DNA from: Hydractinia symbiolongicarpus | Taxonomy: Eukaryota > Cnidaria > Hydrozoa > Anthoathecata > Hydractiniidae | NCBI RefSeq assembly: GCF_029227915.1 | Contig: NC_079875.1 | Span: 23,925,001-23,989,000, forward strand | Length of the DNA: 64,000 nucleotides | Direction of reading: 5' to 3' | Part shown: one piece after another, positions 48,556-64,000 of the stretch | How the letters are laid out: each line of letters starts with the position of its first letter | Numbering within the stretch: position 1 is the stretch's first letter | Notes under the pieces: model-generated | Databases searched by the model: none | The model's input: only the letters and a program-made list of their open reading frames with translations | Told to the model about the DNA's origin: nothing | Translations under genes and position numbers: made by a program

Positions 48556-48594
48556 AACATTTTACGACATGTTGATGACTTGTCGTAAAATGTT
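48556..48594. repeat. 14-bp-arm hairpin 0.36 kb before the TLE exon
   Basis: AACATTTTACGACA (48556-48569) and TGTCGTAAAATGTT (48581-48594) are exact inverted copies around an 11-base loop. It lies in the intron or 5' region before the first recognised TLE exon. Confidence 0.8.
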
Positions 48595-48950
48595 GTTCAT
48601 TTGTTTACATTTTCGGCAGTAAGCTTTTACCTCTATTATTTATGTAGCAAACAAAGCTAGCTTGCTGATTAGAGGTCCAGCAAATTTTCTCGAGTGTAGA
48701 CCGATGTATTTTGGCTCACACTTCATGTAAAAATTTGACTAAATAAGGTACTTTTATGATGTGTTGTAAACATGAATTCTTTATTTTCAATCTATTGGTT
48801 AGTTTTATTAAGGTTTTTTTCATGACAGCTTCACTCTTTAACATCTTCACTAGGAGATGATTACAGATTATGTGACAATGTATTATACGAAATCCTTTTG
48901 AGTTCTAGTTTTTTTTTTGTATTGTTTAGTTGATTTTATATTTTTTATAG

Positions 48951-55947
<6,997 letters not shown>

Positions 55948-56663
55948 CTGTTGCAAGACCTACCATATTTGATCTCGAAAGTGCCATGTCACTACGAAAA
56001 GCTGCAAATGCGCATCTGTGGAAGAGATTACAGTAGAAACGATTGATGGAATCTGACCAGTAAAAAACAGAGATAAAATAGCAGCTTGTCAGTTTATATA
56101 AATTTGAGCGAATCGCTGACAACAAAAACAAAATAGTCGACCATATTGGTTGTAAAAACAGTAATCACTGCATATGATTTGGACATCATTGAATAAGTTT
56201 TACCTAGACTTTGCTTGAAATTTAAGCTAATATTTTGTTTGTTTGTTTTCTTATGCAATATATCCCGGTTGACTTGCTTTATTGGCCCTTTTTACGCTGC
56301 CTTTTAATGGTGGTTAAATTTTCCAGACCGAATTTAATGACGTATTTTTTTACGACGCGTCGGTAATTAAATTTTAACTGTCGAAAGGCGTTAACTTAGA
56401 ATCGACCAAAAAAGGGTGGAGAAGGTATAGTTGTGTGTTTCTTATTTTGCCACTTTTGTTTTGAACTTTAAACTTTTTTTGAAAAATGTACGTTGTTTAT
56501 TTATTATTATTATTTTCGTGTTCTCACAGGTTTCGCGTAGTCAGGTCATTAATGTTCGTATTTGCTTACAGATAAGAGGAAGTTCTTTTTTTTATTATTA
56601 TTATTTTATATATGTATATCTTTTTCTGTGTCCACCATTAAATTGTGTAAATAATCAAACTGG

Positions 56664-56669
56664 AATAAA
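56664..56669 (+). other. Candidate polyadenylation signal for TLE
   Basis: AATAAA about 720 bases beyond the TLE stop codon and before the Harbinger element. Plausible but unproven. Confidence 0.35.
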
Positions 56670-56921
56670 CTGAAAAATATCAACTTGTGACAAGTGGCGA
56701 GGAGTTTGATGCTGAAACGCACAAATAAGCAAGTCGTTCTTATTGGTTAAGAAAAATGTGATTTTTCTGGTTGATATTTGACTGCGCCTAAACAAAATAG
56801 AGACCTTAAGCAAGGAGCACGGGAGGATAAAATACGGGCTTCGACTCATGAAGGTCAAAGTTCAACTACGTTAGTCTCGTTATTTTTTTTATATTAACCC
56901 ATGTGAATTTAGCGGGAAAAC

Positions 56922-58102
56922 GTGCCATGTAAAAGAAATGTCAGGGAGGCTCTACTTGTTTCTTACGACCATGATCTTATAGATGACGATGAATTCGTGC
57001 TCTTGTATGATATCAACAAATCGACGAATCCAGATTTACCTTACTGGAAGTATACGAGCTTTGATTTATATCGTTTAGAAGATGATGAATGTTTAGCCAG
57101 CTTCAGGTTTCATAAATCTGACATTTATAAATTGCTTGAAACGTTGCAGATAGCTGATGAAATTCAATGCTATAATCGCACTAACGTGGATGGTGTCGAG
57201 GCACTTTGTATATTTCTAAAACGATTCGCGTATCCTTGTAGATTTGGTGACTTGATCCCCATTCAGTGGCGGTCAGTTCCTGAAATGAGAATAATTTCAA
57301 ATGACATTACAAATCACGTCCACGATACATTTGGACACCTTTTATCACAAATCACGTCCACGATACATTTGGACACCTTTTATCAACATTCAACCAGGCT
57401 GTACTTCAAAGGAATCGACTGGAATTGTATGCAGATACTGTGCACGGAAAAGGTGCAGCGTTAAGTAATTGCTTGGGTTTCATTGACGAAACAGTTAGAC
57501 CGATATATTGACCAAATCAAAACCAGAGAATTCTTTACAATGGTCACAAACATGTACATTTGATTAAGTTTCAGTCAGTTGTTATTCCAAGTGGATTGAT
57601 TACTAATCTTTAGGGACCAATGGAAGGCAGACGTCACGATTGTGCTTTATTGGCACAATCAGGATTACTCAACCAGCTGTCACATCATTCGTTTTCTAGA
57701 GCTGGCGATCCCCTAGTGTATTTATGGGGACCCAGCATATCCCTTGCAGGTTCATCTTCAAAGCCCATTTAAGCCAGGTGGTGGGCGAAGACTGAATCTT
57801 AATAAAAAATTGTTCAACAAAACCATGAGTAATGTACGAGTGTCTGTTGAATGGGTATTTGGAGAGATCAGTACTTTGCGTTTTTAAATTTTCGTAAAAA
57901 CCTCAAAATTGGATTGAGCGCAGTTGGCACAATGTATATCGGATGTGCTTTATTACACAATGCCAGAACTTGCTTTTATGGAAACACCTCCAACACCAAC
58001 CAGATATTGATGACTATTTCCAGTAGAAATCTTTCACCTTTAAAATTTTGTATCATTTTTCGATTTATTATTTTTGTTTTCCTAGAATATTTGTTTAATT
58101 AG
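56922..58102 (+). pseudogene. Broken PIF/Harbinger transposase (HARBI1-like)
   Basis: DDE_Tnp_4-type transposase in pieces. The first frame (56922-57464) is open for 180 codons and includes the N-terminal helical region (RFHKSDIYKLLETLQI). A 38-bp tandem duplication at 57310-57385 throws it out of frame. The three catalytic segments survive in separate frames: a GFIDETVRPI-like block near 57473, GDPAYPLQVHLQ near 57730, and VRVSVEWVFGE near 57840, followed by FRKNLKIGLSAVGTMYIGCAL near 57890. GPMEGRRHDCALLAQSGLL near 57615 is another family block. With at least four frame breaks or stops it cannot make an active enzyme. Confidence 0.88.
57310..57385. repeat. 38-bp exact tandem duplication in the transposase
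   Basis: 57310-57347 and 57348-57385 are identical. Since 38 is not a multiple of 3, the second copy shifts the frame and ends the first open frame early. It is probably a replication-slippage event after insertion. Confidence 0.93.
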
Positions 58103-58512
58103 CGTTTGCTTAAAAAATTGGCCAATCAAAGTCGCGTATTTGTCAAATTTCTTGGAAATCAATAGTGCGTATCATTGAAAACTGCTTTCTTTTTAAAACT
58201 AAACTTGTACAACTAACATTTTTTCTTCTACTTGTTCATCTTTTCAATCATGGATAATATAGCTAATATTGTTTGTTTTTGCATTGCATCATGGCTCTTG
58301 TTAGCTGCTGTTGATCACTTTATTGTTGTTGAAAGGTGGCCAAAAGACTTTGTTGTTGTTCTAATAATTTTTCATTATTTTGTTGTTTATTCTGCTTTAC
58401 CTGGAGCTCCTGTTCTCTAAGTGCATGATCTTGCTCAGCCTTCTCCCTGAAGTAGCTAATTGTTTCACTGCCAGTGTACCTACTTTTCTTAGCTTTAGCA
58501 TCTCCACCTTCT

Positions 58513-58800
58513 TCAAGTTGTTTTCTCTACCTTGTTTCTGCATATGTGTCCATGCACTTTTGTCTGATGTTGATTCTTCTTTGTCCTTCTCTTTCTACTT
58601 TCCTCATCAATCTCTAGGAATCGTTTCTCATATTCATCTACTTTATTCATGATTTCTTCCATGAGAACATCTAGTTCTGTGAGCTCTGGAGATACACCAG
58701 ATTCTTTCAATGCACCCGAAGTCTTTTTAGCATAACGTTTCTGTAGGGCAGCATTGTGTCCATGAACTGCTGGTTGATCAACAGTGAAAAGTGGTGCCAC
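58513..58800 (-). pseudogene. Harbinger partner protein (Myb/SANT type), C-terminal part
   Basis: The 95-codon minus-strand frame includes VSPELTELDVLMEEIMNKVD, a Glu-rich helical segment and a basic RKRRTKK stretch. This resembles the C-terminal half of the second, DNA-binding protein encoded by Harbinger-type transposons. The Myb-like domain expected upstream (above 58800) is broken and not readable. It is convergent with the transposase and inside the same inverted repeats. The identification rests on memory of such proteins. Confidence 0.5.
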
Positions 58801-60150
58801 GTCAACTTTGTTTAGATTTTTTGCAAATGGCTGTCCATGATTCTCCTATGTCTTTGGTTGACTTTTTCTCTATTCCATAAAACTGCCGATATACAGAAAT
58901 GCATGAAAATGTACAATTATTTTCTTGAAAGGAGAAATACTTCTTTGTTTTCTTTCTGCTTCCATCACGTACTCTCGACTACGAGCAAACATAGCAAATG
59001 GCGTATTCTACGAAAGCACTGCTACTAGCTTATGGGGTTTTCACTGACTTACGCATGCGCAGTTCATACAAGTTTAATCTGAACCCCGTAGTTTGGTCTC
59101 CCGTTGTAGTTGCTTAAGCTGTTTAATGTAACGAAAAAGAACAAAATATACATATTTTTTTGCCTGTATTAATTTCGCGAATGCAATCTAGATTAATTCG
59201 CGGGAAGTTACGATATACATCCCCCAGGGCGAAAATTTGAACAAAAACTATTTTTGGCGCCTGGTGACATGTTTAACGCCTTTCGCACGGCTTCAAACTT
59301 AAAATGACGACCTCGAAATGAGAAAAGAGGCAGGTGATGCGGTTTTCTGTGTAAAGTGTAAAGGCGAATCTCCACGGGACGATTTTCAGGACGATCGTCA
59401 TTAATATCAATTTTAATTGGTCGCGATTTTCGTCATGACGAAAGGTTGAATTGGTTTCTACTTTTCGTCACAAAAATCGTCGCGAATATCGTCCAGTGAA
59501 GATTCGGCTTAAGTGGCACAATGTGGATAAAACATCAACAATAAAAAGTTACGTAAGCATCTGATTTATGTTAACGGTGTAAATGTGTATCTCACAGGCG
59601 TCATTAGTTATTCCAAAATAAGTTGTAATTTTGCTCTTTCAATCGGGTTACTTGAAAACATGGATACCTACCGTGGCTGATTAGTACATCTTGTCCCGTA
59701 ACAGGATAGTCGACGTGCGGCCGAACGCTTTAATGTTTGGCCGCTCATCCGCAAGTTCCAACATTTCAATTTATAAATGTTAGGGTGAACGTTTCATAGA
59801 ATCTGGTCTGTATATTTACCGAGTTTCAAACGTGTGGCCGGATGTTTATATTAAAGGGGCGGCTACGGAACGGCTGTTGGTTTTCGACTTTAGTGACTTA
59901 CACAAAAGTCGAGCTGATAGCGGCGGAAAGCAAAAATGGCTATTTTTCCGGCATGTATGCAATTTAGAGGCTCTAACATATAGATATATCTAGAATTTTT
60001 ATCTTCTCCAGCCTTGGTTATGTTTTCATCCAGAATGGGTCTTGCTAAAGTATTTCTTTGTAATATACTTTTTGAAAAAAAAACATTGATGAACCAGCGA
60101 GCAAAGTGCGCTGGTTCATTGCGCAAAACGCGTTTGCCGGATTATTAATA

Positions 60151-60790
60151 AAGTAGACTCTCTGTAATTCGAACTCGCAGGGGACTGAAAAAAAAAGTTC
60201 GAATTAGGGAGAGTTCGAATTAGGGGAAGTTCATAAATTTTTGTGAAATTTTGTCCAAAAATCAGGGTTGGTGGTAGTAAATAGACTTCATAGATATATA
60301 AACCTATATACCTTGATAATTATATCTCTTATATTAATTCAGACGTTATGAAACTCCTTTCTCAAGTTGTTGGAGCACCTATCTTATTTTGTTTTTATAG
60401 ACTTTTCACCGTGGCGACGTTTCGCTGGAAGAGTCGCCATCTCATTGATTAATAACAGAAATATATCCTTTGTAGTTTGAAAAGAATCCTAGACCTTCGA
60501 TTTTGAAATCGAACAAGTAAAACCTTGTTTACACTCGATGAAAGATTAGCAGGGGGAGATAAAGTGGCTACTTTACGTAATTCGATCTTTAAAAGTTCGA
60601 TTTACGGGGTAAAATGATCTAAAGGGACCGGGAATATGGTTTGAAATATAGAGGTAATCGAATTATGGAGGTTCAAATTAGGGGAAGTGAATCATGAGAG
60701 TTTGTTAAAGGATTTTGACGGGACCAGAAGATTTGTTCGAATTAAGGAGAGGTTTGAATTAGGGGAAGTCGAATTACAGAGAGTCTACTG
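60151..60790. mobile_element. Nested pogo/Tigger-like MITE (640 bp)
   Basis: Ends AGTAGACTCTCTGTAATTC at 60152 onward and its inverted copy ending at 60789 are perfect over 21 bases. Both are flanked by TA (60149-60150 and 60791-60792), the Tc1/mariner-pogo target. The right end reads CAGTAGAC inward, the usual pogo-type CAG start; the left has AAG. Subterminal TTCGAATTAGGGGAAGTT words repeat at both ends. No transposase. It lies wholly inside the 59681-61607 element, so it inserted later. Confidence 0.85.
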
Positions 60791-61069
60791 TATGTGCGCG
60801 GGATATACGGAATGTGAGCATTTTAACCACTTCGTAGCTCCTTTAAGCAAGCATGCGACCGAAACGTCTTAAAAGCCCGGTCAAATATCACCTCGTCAAG
60901 TAAGCGCTAGCTTCTTTGACATAGGCAACAAACCTGGGGACGAGAATGGCCGAATATCACAATCTTCGACCAGATGTTTAACTGTTAGGCCGAATAACTC
61001 AAATATTCGCCTGCTGGACAAACAATTAAAAAAAGCTTTAATGAAAGCAATAGTCAGTGTTCTAGTAAG

Positions 61070-61388
61070 ATGGAAGTACTTCTGCCTAAAGACACACAAA
61101 TTGATCTTTTTTCTTTGATAAAATATTATCATGACATAAAACCGAAACTAAAGTACAGAGAGATATGTAGTATAATAAACAAGCTCCATAATGTTCGATT
61201 TAGGCGAAAGAAACTTTCTGGAAATCTGTCGAAAGAATGGGTTAAATCGAAAGAAAAATATTAATGCTAAGGAATTGGAGGATGTTGTTGAACTTGAATT
61301 AAACACAAAAACAGATATTGGCTACAGACAAATGACGGAATTGATACGTTCAAAATATAACATCAATGTTTCTAAGGAACTTGTTTGA
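61070..61388 (+). pseudogene. Remnant of a transposase/integrase-like protein
   Basis: Two overlapping frames join around 61200-61220 through a frameshift: one begins at 61070 (MEVLLPKDTQIDLFSLIKYY), the other continues with RKNGLNRKKNINAKELEDVV and DIGYRQMTELIRSKYNINVS. It ends in a stop near 61386, before any catalytic core. The layout resembles the helix-turn-helix N-terminus of rve-type (integrase-core) transposases found in marine invertebrates. It was probably left by internal deletion of the surrounding element. Confidence 0.45.
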
Positions 61389-61607
61389 CAAACTTTAATG
61401 AGACTCGATTCGTAAGGCGTAGGACGCTAAGTAAATATACAGACCAGATTCTCTGAAACGTTCGGCCGAACGTTTATAATTTGAAATATTCGGATTGCGG
61501 GCGGGATATGCGGCCGAACATCAAAACATTCAGCACATTGTTATGACGTTCGGCCGCACGTCTCAAAGGTTTGGCCGCACGTCCTGTTACGGGACAAGAT
61601 GTACTAA

Positions 61608-63762
61608 CCCCAATTGGGGTAGTGTTTGGAGTCGTAGTTTTACTTTACAGTCCAGATAATTACGTGCTCTCCTTTGTGCAGACCAGTTTTGCAGATAGAA
61701 ACCATCCTATTTAATTCAAACTGAATGGTTTCTATTAGCAATGGATTCACCATTTAAACAACTTGAAAAAAGGCTTCCCCCATGCAAAGCTCTTACAGCA
61801 ATGGTTGTAACGTTCTCTTGTCAATGATAGCATGGAAACAAGGCTAACAATTATTTTCGATTATAAATAACTTGGAATGGAAAGGCATAGTTAGTAGTCT
61901 ACTAACTATCCGGGATAGGTTCATATGCCAAATTTTCTAATGATTTTGTCTTTACAATAATTAAATAACATGGAAACAAGACTATAGCCTTGCCAGAGTT
62001 TCATTGCGCCACTATACAATGTACAGTCAAACCTTTATAGCTTTGAAAGATTGGTTGCATTATTCATGTGGCAAACATTGTTTAGGAATGCACTGTACAA
62101 AAAATTGCCTTTTTTCGTAAACGCGGGTTCACAGTCATTCTTCGTAAGTTGTTTGAATAAGAAGAATACAAAAAATCTATTCGTTTTGCGAGGAAAAGAA
62201 TGCACTAGCTCGAAGAATAAACACATAACACATAGGACATTTATTTTTAGTTTGGTACCACCAATTAGTTACTTTACTCTATTTCAGCACATTTTAGCAC
62301 TTTTCAATATTATACTCAATAATAAGATATTTAATGCTTACCTTGATGCCCAAAGAAAGTTAAACTTTTCTTTCACGTCAACTTTGATTTTATTTTGAAA
62401 TTCTACACCTCATTTTGTAATTGTATTTCTCAATCTGATTGGATGATAATTTCCCATTCGCCGTGACTGCGACGAATGTTGGCAGAGAAAATTACGTCCT
62501 ATTTATTGTCCTATTCATTGATCCAAAAACCTTCAGAATGTTACTTCTCTGTGGAATCTTTGAATCAATTGTGAATTGAATCATTATATCCTATCAATAT
62601 ATCCAATTGAGATCGTCATCGTGTATTGTGTGAATTTTATTTTGTTCAAACACCAGCGGACTTGCAGTAAACAGTGCCATTATATACAGACATTTATGAA
62701 TTAGTATAGTGTAGCATAAGTATATGTTTCATTGTGTTATTATGGTATGTTAATATAAATACAGTTTGTAAGGGTGCGAAAATTACGTATATGCTAAATA
62801 TAAATAGTCGCTTTACTCGTGCGACAAACTTTACACACGACAGCGGCTCAGTTTTGCAAAAGACATCTGGTCTGCAAATTATTATGTAAATTTTAAATAT
62901 GGCGTTGTAAACTGAAGGTAAAAGTGAAACTTCTTTTAACCAATTGACGCTAAATTCAGGTTAAACGAGTTAAGAGCCAGTGTATTGGAGTAAAATTGTA
63001 TATATAATGTATATTCACAAAATATATGCTTTAAATATTAGCTACCCCAACAACTACCCCAATTGAGATGCCCCATGTTTACAATTTAACCCTTTCAATC
63101 TTCTTGTTGTTAGCTAGCTAGCTTGCTATAAATATAGCCAGCCAGCTATCAAAATTTATGGAGACATTCAAATTTATATACTAGGTAAAACAGCCTCTAT
63201 TAGTAGCCAAACATGTGCAGTTTTAAAAAGAAAAAGTGTCCATGTAAATCAACTCCAGTGAAAATGTTTCACTGTAGCTTATATTACAGTCAAACTCTAG
63301 CTAGCTGATAACATTTAAAGAACCTTATAATATAACAAATCCTGTGCAATATTCATAGCTATAGTGTTCAAAATTTCTTGTGTTATATATTTTTTGCTGA
63401 TAAATCCAAATATATATGCCATGGATTTACCCTAAAAGTTGTCTTTGATGATTAGTGAGAGAAAAGGCAATTGCAAACTTTTGTATTTTGCATTATTCAC
63501 CTGCTGATGAACGGGTGTTACAAATGATTATTATAAAAGCTGTCGAATTAAATATTCTTACTAAGGTGTAATAGCTAAGGCGTCATAACGAGTTTGTGGA
63601 TTGCATCGTCTTGAAGACAGTTTTTCTAAAAACAAATTAGCATAAAAAAAGCACGTTAATGGCGTAGAAATCACCCATTTCGGACCTAGTTAGTTAGATA
63701 GTTAGAAGTTGGAAAGCAATACTATCCTTGCCAGTGAGGTAGTAACAAAGTCATGATTTAGT
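61608..63762. other. Intergenic stretch, no gene seen
   Basis: AT-rich DNA. CCCCAATTGGGGTAG at 61608-61622 and TACCCCAATTGAG near 63055 face each other, and GCAGACCAG words occur in opposite orientations near 61680 and 62873. An old inverted-repeat element is possible, but the match is too weak to call. Confidence 0.35.
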
Positions 63763-64000
63763 GCGCCATAGATTAGTGGTTATAGCTCTCGTACTCTGTG
63801 CGGGAGACCAGAATTTGATTCCTCTTGATGGCGATTCAACATGGGCGAGTAAATGTTACCATAGCCCCAGGTTAACCAAAGCCATGTGAGGGAAATTGGG
63901 GAGATGCCACACTGTGTGGGCCTTGGATGTTGCCAGGAGTTGTCTAGTAGAGTGCGGGCCCTAATTGGGTCTGTGTAGCTCAAAATGAGCATTAAATACG
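63763..64000 (+). mobile_element. tRNA-derived SINE, copy 2 (reaches window end)
   Basis: Aligns throughout with the SINE at 10320-10561, from GCGCCATAGATTAGTGGTTA to AAAATGAGCATTAAATAC, with scattered substitutions and small indels. The A-box is intact, but the B-box reads AATTTGATTCC instead of GGTTCGATACC, so this copy is probably not transcribed by Pol III. The tail may continue beyond the window. Confidence 0.82.

Larger units (their letters stand above)
56803..59120. mobile_element. Decayed PIF/Harbinger DNA transposon, two genes
   Basis: Diverged terminal inverted repeats lie at 56805-56842 (starting CTTAAGCAAGGAGCACGGGA) and 59081-59118 (reverse complement CTTAAGCAACTACAACGGGA); 29 of 38 bases match. 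Between them are a broken DDE transposase on plus (56922-58100) and a Myb/SANT-partner-like frame on minus (58513-58800). This is the usual two-gene plan of Harbinger elements. The exact outer ends and the 3-bp target duplication are not clear. Confidence 0.7.
59681..61607. mobile_element. DNA transposon with perfect 26-bp inverted repeats
   Basis: The left end (59681-59706, starting TTAGTACATCTTGTCCCGTA) and right end (61582-61607) are exact inverted copies over 26 bases. Several GCGGCCGAACG-type motifs in both orientations follow each end (59715-59745 and 61455-61585), including the palindrome GTTCGGCCGAAC. A short transposase-like remnant lies at 61070-61388, and a pogo-like MITE is nested at 60151-60790. 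No target duplication is obvious. I do not recognise the superfamily with certainty. Confidence 0.8.

Overview
This is an AT-rich, intron-rich animal nuclear sequence. Four protein-coding host genes are recognisable: a flavin-containing monooxygenase (FMO), an NKAP-family RNA-binding/repressor protein, the nonsense-mediated decay factor SMG5, and a Groucho/TLE co-repressor. Many repeat families surround them: a Ty1/copia LTR retrotransposon, a tRNA-derived SINE, small Helitron-like hairpin elements, PIF/Harbinger and pogo-like DNA transposons, and a non-LTR retrotransposon fragment. Base composition, gene structure and repeat types suggest an early-branching metazoan. A cnidarian, perhaps a hydrozoan, is my best guess, but nothing here proves the taxon.

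Layout. 1-4445 is repeat-bearing intergenic DNA. 4446-7375 (minus) is a five-exon FMO gene reconstructed to about 522 aa. 8009-8893 (minus) is an intronless NKAP gene. 9000-12855 is intergenic with a SINE and microsatellites. 12856-17633 is a complete, young-looking Ty1/copia element with an intact 1457-aa Gag-Pol, very short near-identical LTRs and a 5-bp target duplication. 17634-22221 is intergenic with a degenerate tandem repeat, a 5'-truncated LINE tail and a fragment of a TACGAA-rich repeat.

22222-37770 (plus) is SMG5, reconstructed as 22 coding exons whose phases all agree (about 960 aa). Its introns hold a 1.46-kb inverted-repeat element with internal 53-bp satellite units, a perfect 32-bp-arm hairpin and a MITE. 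37771-48950 has no gene I can prove, but holds a possible 5' exon, an RFX-like palindrome, a long TTG microsatellite and a cluster of four Helitron-like copies. 48951-55947 (plus) is Groucho/TLE from its second exon to the stop codon: 15 exons, 727 aa. 56803-59120 is a decayed two-gene PIF/Harbinger transposon. 59681-61607 is another DNA transposon with perfect 26-bp ends, itself invaded by a 640-bp pogo-like MITE. The window ends in a second SINE copy.

The host genes do not form a pathway. SMG5 acts in mRNA decay, NKAP in nuclear transcription and splicing, TLE in transcriptional repression, and FMO in oxidative metabolism at the endoplasmic reticulum. All exon boundaries were read by eye from splice-site consensus, frame continuity and remembered family alignments. 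No search was run.
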